From positions 1 to 59,829 of the forward strand of contig NZ_VANV01000030.1 of the NCBI RefSeq assembly GCF_022496765.1: a stretch of DNA of 59,829 bases, given 5' to 3'. The stretch is from Acidaminobacter sp. JC074 (GTDB taxonomy: Bacteria > Bacillota > Clostridia > Peptostreptococcales > Acidaminobacteraceae). The notes beneath the pieces were generated by a model, which was not told the origin of the DNA, did no database searches, and saw nothing but the letters and a program-made list of their open reading frames with translations. Position numbers and translations under genes: made by a program. Positions 43,856-52,521 of this stretch are shown here, in pieces; the first letter of the stretch is position 1; every line of letters begins with the position of its first letter.

Positions 43856-44607
43856 TAAAAAATAAACTCCTTTCCACTAGAAAGTCTATGTAAGCGTCCT
43901 TTTAAATGCTTTTGTAGGTATCTATAGGCATATCTACCTGTACAGTGTCCTGTGTAAAATATTGTAGACATTCTTAATAGTTCATCCTTCAAGCCTTCAA
44001 ATTCATAGGTCTCTTCATAATCTTTGAGATGCATCCCACCGAAAGCATGACTTACAGGCTTACTAAACTTATTTTCTGCTGTATAAATCATATTGCTTAT
44101 GCCTTGATGGGAGCAGCCAGAAAACAGGACTAAGCTAGATGGCAATTCTATTACCAGCATGAGTTCATGAGAAAAATCATCCAAACAATCATTTCTGAAC
44201 AAATGATCATTATCAGGAACAAAGCCAAACTTAGACTGGTTTGTAAGTAGATGAATGTTAGATTCTATTGTAGCCTCCTTGTCTACTCGAATACAATCAT
44301 AGTCTGGCATGCTGATATCACGATGCCTTGAACTTAAAACTTCTGAGGCACCTGTTTGTATGTATACAGGCTTGTCCTTTAGGTAATTTAAGCCACCTGT
44401 GTGGTCTAGATGACCATGTGATAAAACAACATAATCTACTTCATCGATAGCCACATTCAGCTTTTTTGCATTCTCTATAAAAGTCCTGTCAGGACCCAGG
44501 TCATAGAGTATCTTAGTTCCATCATATTCTATATACAAAGATAAACCAAATGCAGCGTCTACTTGCGAACTTTCTTGAGTATCTTCAACCAAAACGATAA
44601 CCTTCAT
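43855..44607 (-). CDS. MBL-fold metallohydrolase
   Basis: A 250-residue metallo-beta-lactamase-fold protein with the metal-binding SHGHLDHTGGL motif, a later SGCSHQGISN and TGHCTGRYAY with further His/Cys. The arrangement resembles the family annotated as dihydropterin-ribofuranosyl-aminobenzene phosphate synthase-like, whose true reactions are mostly unknown. ATG 44607 is chosen because GGAGG lies 5 bases upstream. It forms a two-gene operon with the NifU-like scaffold. Confidence 0.88.
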   Translation of the reverse strand: MKVIVLVEDTQESSQVDAAFGLSLYIEYDGTKILYDLGPDRTFIENAKKLNVAIDEVDYVVLSHGHLDHTGGLNYLKDKPVYIQTGASEVLSSRHRDISMPDYDCIRVDKEATIESNIHLLTNQSKFGFVPDNDHLFRNDCLDDFSHELMLVIELPSSLVLFSGCSHQGISNMIYTAENKFSKPVSHAFGGMHLKDYEETYEFEGLKDELLRMSTIFYTGHCTGRYAYRYLQKHLKGRLHRLSSGKEFIF

Positions 44608-44654
44608 AACACCCTCCATTAGCATATGCCAATAATAATATAAATCATTCGTAC

Positions 44655-44687
44655 AAAAAAGTCAAAAGTAGAAGTCTCCTTCTACTT
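44655..44687 (-). terminator. Intrinsic terminator of the zinc-ribbon membrane protein gene
   Basis: On the minus strand AAGTAGAAG-GAGA-CTTCTACTT is followed by TTGACTTTTTT. Confidence 0.8.
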
Positions 44688-45773
44688 AATGTCCCACTGA
44701 TCAAGCTTAGCTTCAATTATCCCACTTTCAATGTAAGGATCCCTATTCAAATCAAGCTTAAGTTGATCTTTATCTCTGGATTTAATGACCATCAGAGCAC
44801 CAAAAGCGGTTTGTCCATATGTTAAGTCATAATCATCTTTCAGACCATCCATATAGACTTTTCTAAAGTTCATAAGTTCTTTATCAGCTTCTTTTACACT
44901 TCTCTCTATACGGATATATGTTATGATCGGTTTTTCAACTGATATATCTTCTTTTTCTTCCTCTGCTAAAACTACTTTTACAGGTAACTTATATTTAGAT
45001 GATAATAGATAGAGATATGTTTTTAACAAAATCTCATCTTCGTATTCACGGATGTCTATGGTCAAATCTTTGGTCTTTAGTTCTGCTTCCGTTTTAGCCA
45101 CAAAACGAATACTTTCTAAATTTTCATTAAATGATAACTCAATGAAGCTCAACTCTGTTAGATAAGCTGAGTACCTAGAATGCATGTCCCTTTCCATGTC
45201 GTTTTTCTTCATCCAGTTGATAAATAGCTTTTTATCATGACTGTAGTTAAAATCTATATATTCCTTTCTGTGATAAACACCGAATAAAAAGGAACCTAGA
45301 AGTATTGGCAAACCAACAACAATTAATAGTACCAGAAGATCCATTTCACTAGAAGACCCAACTAAAAACATAGCAAATAATGAGCCCAAAACTCCAATAA
45401 ACCATATCATTGACTTTTCTCCTACAACCCCATACTTAAAATCTCGAGTAGGAAGCCAATCACTGATATCAAAACTTTCTTTTAGGCCTGAAGTATCCAA
45501 CAAGCCTTCCTTTTCATAGGCCTGATCAACAATACTTCTAAATAACCGCTTGTCTATGGTTTCTTTATGGTCTTTGATTTCATTGCCACAAACCCTACAA
45601 GTCCCATAGTAAGGATTCTTCTTACTACCACAGAAGTTACAGGTTTTTTCTATAAACTTAAAGGTCACTTTGTCTTTCTTATCAACGTCTCTCTCATTAA
45701 TAGTCCCGCATTTAGGGCATTCTGGTTCATAATCTTCATACTTTCTAAAACATTTTCTACATCTAATCATCAT
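44682..45773 (-). CDS. Double zinc-ribbon membrane protein
   Basis: A 363-residue protein. The N-terminus has two zinc ribbons with four CxxC pairs (CRKC, CPKC, CNFC, CRVC; residues about 5-65). Two adjacent hydrophobic segments lie near residues 125-170. The remainder is an acidic/lysine-rich cytosolic region with no family I recognise. AGGAG precedes an ATG pair. It follows the 143-residue membrane protein by 9 bp, so the two are probably one operon. Function unknown. Confidence 0.8.
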   Translation of the reverse strand: MMIRCRKCFRKYEDYEPECPKCGTINERDVDKKDKVTFKFIEKTCNFCGSKKNPYYGTCRVCGNEIKDHKETIDKRLFRSIVDQAYEKEGLLDTSGLKESFDISDWLPTRDFKYGVVGEKSMIWFIGVLGSLFAMFLVGSSSEMDLLVLLIVVGLPILLGSFLFGVYHRKEYIDFNYSHDKKLFINWMKKNDMERDMHSRYSAYLTELSFIELSFNENLESIRFVAKTEAELKTKDLTIDIREYEDEILLKTYLYLLSSKYKLPVKVVLAEEEKEDISVEKPIITYIRIERSVKEADKELMNFRKVYMDGLKDDYDLTYGQTAFGALMVIKSRDKDQLKLDLNRDPYIESGIIEAKLDQWDIK

Positions 45774-45782
45774 ATATTTCTC

Positions 45783-46214
45783 CTAGTACAACAAATCTTT
45801 TTCTTCAGCTTCTTTTTCTTTTTTCATACCAATGACGCTACCTAAACATAAACCAAGGCTTAAAAAAATTGCCAGACTGCTTGTTATAATAGATGTTAAG
45901 GAAACACCTAAACTCACACCAAATAAAAGACCCAAACCCGCATAGTGATTACGAATACTATCCTTTTGTTTAAAACCGTATCTTTCATCAACAGTCTTTC
46001 TTAACTGGTCATATAATTTCTTAAAAATTTTGCTATCTACGGTCTCGTCGAGAAATAGGTCATTTATAGAATAAAGCATTTTACTGATATCTTTATCATC
46101 TGCCTTAATTTTGTCAGATAAATTAATGATATGGTCTATTTGGTACTTTTCTCTTTCTTTATCTCCAAGATCCTTGGTGTTTGATATAAATGTATGTTTA
46201 AAATCATTATTCAT
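45783..46214 (-). CDS. Small membrane protein of unknown function
   Basis: A 143-residue protein. The first 95 residues are helical and charged; residues about 95-130 form two hydrophobic segments rich in Gly, Ser and Leu, and the tail is EKEAEEKD-type acidic. No family is recognised. AGGAGG lies 8 bases before the ATG. It is divergent from the gene at 46389. Confidence 0.72.
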   Translation of the reverse strand: MNNDFKHTFISNTKDLGDKEREKYQIDHIINLSDKIKADDKDISKMLYSINDLFLDETVDSKIFKKLYDQLRKTVDERYGFKQKDSIRNHYAGLGLLFGVSLGVSLTSIITSSLAIFLSLGLCLGSVIGMKKEKEAEEKDLLY

Positions 46215-46290
46215 AATCTTATCCTCCTATATACATAATAGACCAAAAAACTTATAAAAAGCATCTACTCGCCTCAAAATGTAATATTGT

Positions 46291-46319
46291 TGTACAAAAA
46301 TGTAATTTTGACATATAAT
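46291..46319 (+). promoter_or_regulatory. Probable SigA promoter
   Basis: TATAAT (46314-46319) is a perfect -10 box. TGTACA (46291-46296), 17 bases upstream, is a moderate -35 match. A TTGACA abuts the -10 and cannot be its -35 partner. Confidence 0.65.
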
Positions 46320-46337
46320 TATATGTGTGTAACCTTA

Positions 46338-46372
46338 GGGGCAAGAACATTTAATTGTTTGTGCCCTTTTTT
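46338..46372 (+). terminator. Hairpin with T-run in the leader (attenuator-like)
   Basis: GGGCAAGAACA and TGTTTGTGCCC form an 11-bp stem with one mismatch and one wobble, followed by TTTTTT. It lies downstream of a perfect -10 box and only about 17 bases before the start codon of the 46389 gene. It should end most transcripts unless read through is allowed. Confidence 0.75.
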
Positions 46373-46388
46373 GTATATTGGAGGAAAT

Positions 46389-47294
46389 ATGAAAAGAATA
46401 ATTGATCGATTTGGAGTAAATGATGCATTTAATAATGAAGATTTATTAGAAAGCATAAAAAAAGCAGAAGGAAGAACCATGGTCAGCGAAATCATATGCC
46501 CGATAACACCCCTACTTTATGATGTGAGCAATGTAGAACTAGCCGCAGCCTTTGGGGCAGACATAGTCCTCTTAAACATGTACGATGTCAACATGCCTAT
46601 AATATCAGGCATTGACTGTTTGCCAGACGAAAGTCCTATTCAAGCATCTAAAAGGCTGACAGGAAGATTTATCGGTGTCAATCTAGAACCTGTTGATGAA
46701 AGCTTAGAACAAAACAGCATTCCTCCAGGTAGACAAGCTACACTGGAAAATATTCAAAAACTCATCCATCAAGGAGCTGATTTTGTCGTATTAACAGGCA
46801 ATCCAAAAGTCGGGGTCAGTCATGCATCCATGGTCAAATCCATTAAGGAAATTAAAGATAAGTTTAAAGATAGAATCATAGTTGTCGCTGGCCGTATGCA
46901 TGCATCTGGTGACATAAATGCCATTGGTAGAAACTTAATTGATTCAAAGAAGTTAAATGAAATTATCGACGCTGGCAGCGACATTATTCTCTTGCCAGCA
47001 CCTGCAACCGTACCAGGTATTTCAAGAGAAATAATCAGCGATATGATACAAGAATGTCATTTGAAAAATAAACTGGTCATGACCACAATTGGTACCTCAC
47101 AAGAAGGCGCTGACAAAGATACTATTAAACGTATTGCCCTTATGGCAAAAGAAGCTGGCAGTGATCTTCATCATATTGGTGACTGCGGCTATGGACCAGG
47201 TATCACAGTACCGGAAAATATCATGCACTACTCTATCGTCATCAAAGGCAGACGTCATACTTATAGAAAAATGGCCGCTTCCATCAACAGATAA
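46389..47294 (+). CDS. Probable TIM-barrel protein of unknown function (DUF7916-like)
   Basis: A 301-residue protein. Distinct blocks are EGRTMVSEIICP, YDVSNVELAAAFGADIVLLN, RFIGVNLEPVD, a DFVVLTGNPKVGV strand and a late DCGYGPGI. The alternation of strands and helices fits a TIM barrel. Similar proteins are annotated inconsistently (phosphonomutase-like, or a domain of unknown function; I recall DUF7916 but cannot check). ATG 46389 is chosen because GGAGG lies 5 bases upstream; a longer frame would read through the leader hairpin. Its function is not known. Confidence 0.78.
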   Translation: MKRIIDRFGVNDAFNNEDLLESIKKAEGRTMVSEIICPITPLLYDVSNVELAAAFGADIVLLNMYDVNMPIISGIDCLPDESPIQASKRLTGRFIGVNLEPVDESLEQNSIPPGRQATLENIQKLIHQGADFVVLTGNPKVGVSHASMVKSIKEIKDKFKDRIIVVAGRMHASGDINAIGRNLIDSKKLNEIIDAGSDIILLPAPATVPGISREIISDMIQECHLKNKLVMTTIGTSQEGADKDTIKRIALMAKEAGSDLHHIGDCGYGPGITVPENIMHYSIVIKGRRHTYRKMAASINR

Positions 47295-47353
47295 GTAGTT
47301 TTTCTTTCATAAATATGTTAAACTGATTTGTAGTAAAATATGAAGGAGCGCTT

Positions 47354-47692
47354 ATGAACATTCAAATATTTGGTAAGAAAAAATGCTTTGACACAAAAAA
47401 AGCTGAAAGATATTTTAAAGAAAGACGTGTTAAGTTTCAAAAGATTGATATGGTCTCAAAGGGTATGAGTTTGGGAGAACTAAAATCAGTGGTTCAGGCC
47501 ATTGGACTAGATAATTTAATTGATGAAAATCATGCAAACTTTCATGATAGCCTATTTCCCTATACAAGTGATTATGATAGAAAACTAGAAATCCTAACTG
47601 AATATCCAGAAATTATCAAAACACCAATTGTTAGAAATGGAAAAAAAGCCACACTTGGTTATCAACCGGATGTATGGCAAGAATGGAAATAA
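47354..47692 (+). CDS. ArsC/Spx-family thioredoxin-fold protein
   Basis: A 112-residue protein of the ArsC/Spx fold: an IQIFGKKKCFDTKKAERYF start with one Cys (residue 11) and a TPIVRNGKKATLGYQPDVW block near the C-terminus. There is no CxxC pair of the Spx type, so classical Spx redox sensing is unlikely. A role in arsenate reduction is unproven. AAGGAG lies 7 bases before the ATG. It is followed by a strong terminator. Confidence 0.85.
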   Translation: MNIQIFGKKKCFDTKKAERYFKERRVKFQKIDMVSKGMSLGELKSVVQAIGLDNLIDENHANFHDSLFPYTSDYDRKLEILTEYPEIIKTPIVRNGKKATLGYQPDVWQEWK

Positions 47693-47716
47693 GCGTATGA
47701 ATGCGCTTATTTTTTT
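47689..47716 (+). terminator. Intrinsic terminator of the ArsC-like gene
   Basis: ATAAGCG-TATGAATG-CGCTTAT is followed by six T residues. The stop codon overlaps the stem. Confidence 0.9.
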
Positions 47717-47979
47717 ACCTAAACTTATTTTTCTAAGCTTTATGGTGTTATTATATATAACATTTAACTTTTAAAATACCTTTTTTTAAAAAATGTCAAC
47801 TGATTTTTTAACTGGACAAATAGTTTAACCATCGGCCTATTGGAGATTATATACAGTTACTGAAACCTTGGAAAAACTGGGCTCTCAGTGTAGAAATATT
47901 TATATTCTAAGCAGAACTTTAATGAACACAATATATTGTGTAGGAATTATACAAACCACCCTTTATCTTGTGCTTTCCC
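47717..47979. other. Gene-free, AT-rich intergenic region
   Basis: No credible coding frame was seen in about 260 bases. It holds the perfect 16-bp palindrome ACACAATATATTGTGT (47926-47941) and several weak hairpins. A small RNA cannot be excluded, but no known family could be matched. Confidence 0.55.
47926..47941. promoter_or_regulatory. Perfect 16-bp palindrome upstream of the kinase gene
   Basis: ACACAATATATTGTGT is fully self-complementary and lies about 40 bases upstream of the proposed -35 box. It could bind a dimeric regulator. No regulator gene is adjacent. Confidence 0.5.
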
Positions 47980-48008
47980 TTTACATAATTTGATGCTGGT
48001 GGTACGAT
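47980..48008 (+). promoter_or_regulatory. Promoter of the deoxynucleoside kinase gene
   Basis: TTTACA (47980-47985), 17 bases, then TACGAT (48003-48008), preceded by TGG, giving an extended -10. It lies about 30 bases before the first ribosome binding site. Confidence 0.62.
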
Positions 48009-48039
48009 GTATATAGCTCATTATTTAGGGGAGGAAATA

Positions 48040-48756
48040 ATGTCATTTGCAAGTACTTATAGAAAAAATTATATTAATAAAGGAGAGTTTTGTAACATGT
48101 CAATTGTTGTAGACGGAATTATCGGGGCTGGTAAAACCACTGTTGCCAAAATGGTATCTGAACATTTAAATATTCCAATGTTTGAAGAATTAAAAAATGA
48201 CGATCTAGAGAATACTCTAGAGCATAGAATGTTAAATAGATTTTATGACGATCAATCTAGATGGAGTGCAATCATCCAAGTTATGTTCTTAAATGAACGT
48301 TTCAGAGACTTGAAGTCTATTGAAAAAGACAATCAGTTTGCTATTATGGACAGATCAATTTACGGTGACGAGATTTTCGCTAAAACAATTAACAAACGTG
48401 GTAATATGACAGATGATGAGTTAACAATTTACCAGGAACTTTTACATAACATGTTAGAGCATATAAACCCACCTAAACTATTAATTTACTTAGATGTATC
48501 AATTGATACTGCAATGGAAAGAATCAAACAACGTTCAAGAGGAACTGAAGCTGATACGATTCCTGAAGATTACATGATCGATTTAAGAGATACTTACGAA
48601 GAATGGTATGACAAGTTCAACTTATGTCCAAAGATTCGTATTGACTTAAACGAAAGTGCCGTTGATGAGAATGGTGAAATCATCCCTAGAGTACAAGAAA
48701 AGATTTTAAAAGCAGTATGTCAAGCATATGAGCAATGCAACCAAATGGTATCATAA
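48040..48756 (+). CDS. Deoxynucleoside kinase
   Basis: A P-loop kinase of the dNK (dGK/dAK) family that phosphorylates deoxynucleosides for salvage. The Walker A GIIGAGKTT, an ERFRDLKS-type lid/sugar block, MDRSIYGDEIFAK with the DRS motif, and the later IKQRSRGTEAD lid are all visible. Two starts are possible. ATG 48040 has a strong GGGGAGG 5 bases upstream and gives 238 residues with a 19-residue N-terminal extension. ATG 48097 gives the usual family N-terminus (MSIVVDGIIGAGKTT, 219 residues), but its AAAGGAG site is 11 bases away. The gene is monocistronic. Confidence 0.92.
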   Translation: MSFASTYRKNYINKGEFCNMSIVVDGIIGAGKTTVAKMVSEHLNIPMFEELKNDDLENTLEHRMLNRFYDDQSRWSAIIQVMFLNERFRDLKSIEKDNQFAIMDRSIYGDEIFAKTINKRGNMTDDELTIYQELLHNMLEHINPPKLLIYLDVSIDTAMERIKQRSRGTEADTIPEDYMIDLRDTYEEWYDKFNLCPKIRIDLNESAVDENGEIIPRVQEKILKAVCQAYEQCNQMVS

Positions 48757-48762
48757 AAAAAC

Positions 48763-48786
48763 AGCCACCTAATTAGGTGGCTTTTG
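48763..48786. terminator. Bidirectional terminator between convergent genes
   Basis: AGCCACCT-AATT-AGGTGGCT is followed by TTTTG on the plus strand and by a T-run on the minus strand (seven A residues precede it on the plus strand). Both genes end here. Confidence 0.92.
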
Positions 48787-49345
48787 TATTGCCTATACCT
48801 GCAACAAAAGCAGTTTTATTAAATCGACTTTTTACTGAATAATCGAATCCATTTTCATTTAATGATTCAAGAAAGTCTCTATTCAAGTGACAATTAGAAG
48901 CCATTTTACGCCAAAGAGGTGTAACAGCATCCGAAAGTGTATCCAAAGGAGATAGCTCGGGTCTGACATGTTCTATAAAAATAATTTTCCCCTCTGACTT
49001 TAAAACCCTTTTGATTTCACTTAATCCCCTATTTACATCTCTTACAGAGCAAAATACTAGAGAAATTACGACTGTATCAAAAGTCATATCTTTAAATGGT
49101 AAGTCTTGTACATCCGCCTCTACAAACTCTACATTTTCACTTAATCTAGTCTCTACAAGGGGACTTAATTTCAAATCCGTTAAAGTCAATTTGTCAATTG
49201 CATCATAGTCATAGTAGCTTAAGTTCACACCCGTACCAACACCAATCTCTAATACATGTCCACTTGCAAGTTTCATTAAATTTTTTCTTACCTGACCAAG
49301 TTCCCCCTTTTCAAATACACTCATAAAAGCATTGTAAAAATTCAT
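48773..49345 (-). CDS. SAM-dependent methyltransferase (UbiE-like)
   Basis: A 190-residue class I methyltransferase with motif I VLEIGVGTGVNLSYYD and the post-motif blocks VEADVQDLPFKDMTFDTVV and LSEIKRVLKSEGKIIFIEH. The GVGTG glycine loop binds SAM. It resembles UbiE/phospholipid methyltransferases, but the acceptor is unknown. It overlaps the upstream cyclase gene by 4 bp (ATGA), with AGGGG ahead of the ATG, so the two are cotranscribed. Confidence 0.88.
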   Translation of the reverse strand: MNFYNAFMSVFEKGELGQVRKNLMKLASGHVLEIGVGTGVNLSYYDYDAIDKLTLTDLKLSPLVETRLSENVEFVEADVQDLPFKDMTFDTVVISLVFCSVRDVNRGLSEIKRVLKSEGKIIFIEHVRPELSPLDTLSDAVTPLWRKMASNCHLNRDFLESLNENGFDYSVKSRFNKTAFVAGIGNTKAT

Positions 49346-51111
49346 TCAATTCCCCTACTTTTTTCTTTATTTTTGTATAAGTTTAAATCTGCAATCTTGA
49401 ACAGTTGTTTATAGGTTAAACCATCTTGCGGGTATTTTGACATGCCATATGAAAAGCCTAGACTGCTACTCTTAAATAAGTCTAAAACTGTACTAGAAAA
49501 TTTATCATTCATTTCAATCAATGTAGCTTCCACATTATTACCATTTACTAAACATGCAAATTCATCTCCACCAATTCTACCAATAGAAGTTCCGGGGAAA
49601 AACTCTCTTAACATTTGGCTCAAGGTATCAATGTATAGATCGCCTGCATCGTGACCGAATGTATCATTTACAGATTTAAGCTTATCCAAATCAAATAAGA
49701 TCAAGTTAAATGTATTTCCTTCTTTTTCCGCTTCATTGATTTTTATTTTAAATACTGAATCAAAATAGGCCCTATTCATAAGTCCTGTCAAACCATCGTA
49801 CCTTGATAAATTCAGTGTATGTAGATAAAGTTTGAAAAACTGTAGAATGAAACTCATTTCCTGACGTACATATTCTGACATGCTTTTATCATCTTCATGA
49901 AAAGCATTGTATTCATTTGAGAAATACATGAAAAACCAAACAACATCATTTTCATCTTTAACTGGGATCAACATCATAGACTTTGCAGGGTTTGTCATAA
50001 GAAAGTCTCTGCCTGGGTCATTTTCATGAAAATCCTCTGGATCTAAATGATTAAAAATTCCTACTTCTTCAAAGGACTTGACCATCTCAGACAACATAGT
50101 CATCTCTAAAGGAATAGATGGCGTTGGAGTCTCTTCATTTGTATTTACAGAATCATAAAAAGTCAAAAAATTATCTTTCAGATGTAAGAGAATTGCAGAA
50201 TCAATATTTGATAATGCATGCTTAAACTGTTTAAGTATCTCACTTAAAAACTGCTTTTCTTCCCTATACAAATGAACTTCCCTACTCAACTTAAGAAGAA
50301 TGTCTTTAGCCTCATATAGTTTCTCTAACTTTCTCTGAACTTGTCTCTGTTCTGTAATATCATGCATAATACCGACAAGTCCCTTGACTTCACCACCTTC
50401 ATCTAAATGGGCAGATTTAGAGAAAATCACATCATGAACACTCTGATCAGCATACTTAACCTTCGTTTCATAGACTTGCTCACCTTTACTTGTCATCAAG
50501 TCCTCATCTGCATGATAATATATATCTGCCAAAGGTTTCGGCGATATATCGTAGACCGTTTTATCCATGATCTGATCATAGTCTAATCCAAGAAAATCCT
50601 CAAAAGCTTTGTTAAAATATTTATACCTCCCCTCACGATTCTTATAAAAGATTGGATAAGAGATAATCTTGAGTAAGGAATCTTTAAAATCCAGGTGTTC
50701 CTTTATTTCTTTTTCTCTTAGGACATCATTTGTAACATCCATCATTAAGCCAGTTAACTTATACAATTTCCCATCTTTATAGATAGGCTGACTGTAAAAT
50801 TTCATCCATTTTTCAGCTCCATATTCTGTATTTACCTTATAGATGCCATTAGGAATATCTTCCTTGTTCATTACTTTTGATAAAGCTTCCTTAAATGACT
50901 CAACCGTATCCTTATAAACCACATTATTAAGTATAAAATCAATTGTGCCATCAAACTGATTCTTAAATCCAATCAGCTCAAAACATTTGGCATCAAATGT
51001 AATTCTACCTTCACCGACATACCATTCCCAAGTTCCTAAAGAGGCAATATTCAATGCATTCTCAAATTGAGTTTTTATACCTTCTACAGTCATTTTCTTA
51101 TTATCGAGCAT
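49342..51111 (-). CDS. PAS-PAS-GGDEF diguanylate cyclase
   Basis: A 589-residue soluble protein. Two PAS/PAC units occupy about residues 15-130 and 140-260, a GAF-like region about 270-410, and a GGDEF domain about 425-585. The catalytic motif is intact (GRIGGDEFACLVNG) and the usual YDGLTGLMNRAYF entry is present. The product-inhibition I-site (RxxD five residues before the motif) is not visible, so feedback inhibition is unlikely. It should make c-di-GMP. There is no transmembrane segment. The gene overlaps the methyltransferase start by 4 bp. Confidence 0.93.
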   Translation of the reverse strand: MLDNKKMTVEGIKTQFENALNIASLGTWEWYVGEGRITFDAKCFELIGFKNQFDGTIDFILNNVVYKDTVESFKEALSKVMNKEDIPNGIYKVNTEYGAEKWMKFYSQPIYKDGKLYKLTGLMMDVTNDVLREKEIKEHLDFKDSLLKIISYPIFYKNREGRYKYFNKAFEDFLGLDYDQIMDKTVYDISPKPLADIYYHADEDLMTSKGEQVYETKVKYADQSVHDVIFSKSAHLDEGGEVKGLVGIMHDITEQRQVQRKLEKLYEAKDILLKLSREVHLYREEKQFLSEILKQFKHALSNIDSAILLHLKDNFLTFYDSVNTNEETPTPSIPLEMTMLSEMVKSFEEVGIFNHLDPEDFHENDPGRDFLMTNPAKSMMLIPVKDENDVVWFFMYFSNEYNAFHEDDKSMSEYVRQEMSFILQFFKLYLHTLNLSRYDGLTGLMNRAYFDSVFKIKINEAEKEGNTFNLILFDLDKLKSVNDTFGHDAGDLYIDTLSQMLREFFPGTSIGRIGGDEFACLVNGNNVEATLIEMNDKFSSTVLDLFKSSSLGFSYGMSKYPQDGLTYKQLFKIADLNLYKNKEKSRGIE

Positions 51112-51167
51112 GATGTCACCCCTTTCTTGTATCTATATATACCCATTAATTGAGGCTTTAACATAAA

Positions 51168-51190
51168 ACAAAAGAGGCCATCAGGCCTCT
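51168..51190 (-). terminator. Intrinsic terminator of the ABC transporter operon
   Basis: On the minus strand AGAGGCC-TGAT-GGCCTCT is followed by TTTG. Confidence 0.82.
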
Positions 51191-51890
51191 AGATTACTTT
51201 GCTTAAAAATTGCTTTGTTCTATAATGTTTTGGATCTGTAAAAAAGGATTCTGGATGACCCTCCTCTATAATTTCTCCTTCATCCATGAAAATCACCCTA
51301 TCTGCAACTTCCTTAGCAAAACCCATTTCATGGGTAACTATAACAATGGTTACATCTGTCATAGCCTTTATAACATCCAGTACTTCTCCGACCATCTCCG
51401 GATCCAAAGCTGAAGTGGGTTCATCAAACAACATTACTTTTGGCTTCATCGCAAGAGCTCTTGCAATGGCAACTCTTTGCTTCTGTCCACCTGAAAGTTT
51501 ATTGGGATAAGCATTGGCCTTTTCTTTTAAGCCAACGCTGTCCAAGAGATCATAAGCATCATTTTCAGTCACTTGCTTCTTTAGAAGAGATGGTGCTACT
51601 AGTACGTTTTCTATAACCGATTTGTGGGGAAATAGATTAAAGCTTTGAAATACCATGCCTAGATTTTCTCTGTACTCATGTAAGGATTTAAAGGTTTCAA
51701 TAGGATGGCCTTCAAAGAAAATATCGCCTTCACAAGTTTCTAGTGCGTTGATGCAGCGAAGGAGAGTTGACTTTCCAGAGCCACTCGGACCAATAATTGC
51801 CACAATTTCATTTTCATCGACTTCTAAATCTACACCTTTCAAAACATGGAGTTTTCCAAAGTGTTTTTGAATATTTTTTAGCTTAATCAC
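51189..51890 (-). CDS. Polar amino-acid ABC transporter ATP-binding protein
   Basis: A 233-residue ABC ATPase with Walker A GPSGSGKST, the Q-loop VFQSFNLFPHKSV, signature LSGGQKQRVAIARAL, Walker B VMLFDEPTSALDPE and the H-loop VTHEM. The order and spacing are those of GlnQ/HisP-type ATPases. It starts with GTG 51890, with GGAGG 10 bases upstream, and overlaps the permease stop by 8 bp. It is the last gene of the T-box operon. Confidence 0.95.
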   Translation of the reverse strand: MIKLKNIQKHFGKLHVLKGVDLEVDENEIVAIIGPSGSGKSTLLRCINALETCEGDIFFEGHPIETFKSLHEYRENLGMVFQSFNLFPHKSVIENVLVAPSLLKKQVTENDAYDLLDSVGLKEKANAYPNKLSGGQKQRVAIARALAMKPKVMLFDEPTSALDPEMVGEVLDVIKAMTDVTIVIVTHEMGFAKEVADRVIFMDEGEIIEEGHPESFFTDPKHYRTKQFLSKVI

Positions 51891-52521
51891 TGATCTGTAA
51901 CCTCCTCTCTAATTTGCTTACACCTTTAGACAAGGTAAAGGTCAAAATAAAGTATATACCTGCTGCTATGATAAGTGGTTCAAAGGGTCTGTAAGTTAGA
52001 CCTCTAATAGTATCTACCTTGTACATAAGATCATGTAGTCCAATAACAGATACAATAGCAGATTCTTTTATCAATACAATAAACTCATTACCAAGTGCAG
52101 GCAAGATATTTTTAAATGCCTGAGGTAATATGATTTCCTTATAAGTCATCGTCTGTGTTAAGCCCAAGGCTTTTGAAGCTTCAAATTGCCCCTTGTCAAT
52201 GGATGCTATACCTGCTCTTATAATTTCTGCTATATAAGCTGAAGAGTTGATGGTCATCGCCAGGACACCGGCCATATACATAGGCATATCTTTTACACTG
52301 AAGTAGACCAGATAAAGTTGAACCAATAGGGGCGTACCACGTATAAAGGCAATATAGCCACCGCTTATTTTTTCAAGTATTTTAACATTTGATAATTTCA
52401 TCAAACATAATAGGGTCCCCCCTATAAGGCCGAAAATTACAGTTAATAAACTAAGTGTGATTGTATTAAAGGTTCCTGTTATTAAGAACTGATAATATTT
52501 ACCTAAAAAACTAAAATCCAT
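51883..52521 (-). CDS. Polar amino-acid ABC transporter permease
   Basis: A 212-residue permease of the HisM/GlnP family with five hydrophobic segments, an N-terminal FNTITLSLLTVIFGLIGG block and the EAA-type loop EASKALGLTQTMTYKEIILPQA, shown by key part EASKALGL...ILPQA. It probably forms a homodimer. Its ATG overlaps the binding-protein stop by one base. Confidence 0.93.
   Translation of the reverse strand: MDFSFLGKYYQFLITGTFNTITLSLLTVIFGLIGGTLLCLMKLSNVKILEKISGGYIAFIRGTPLLVQLYLVYFSVKDMPMYMAGVLAMTINSSAYIAEIIRAGIASIDKGQFEASKALGLTQTMTYKEIILPQAFKNILPALGNEFIVLIKESAIVSVIGLHDLMYKVDTIRGLTYRPFEPLIIAAGIYFILTFTLSKGVSKLERRLQISD

Noticed and set aside
47717..47979. Possible 6S or other structured RNA before the deoxynucleoside kinase
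   Set aside because: I could not build the long closed stem with a central bubble expected of 6S RNA. Only short hairpins and one palindrome are present.
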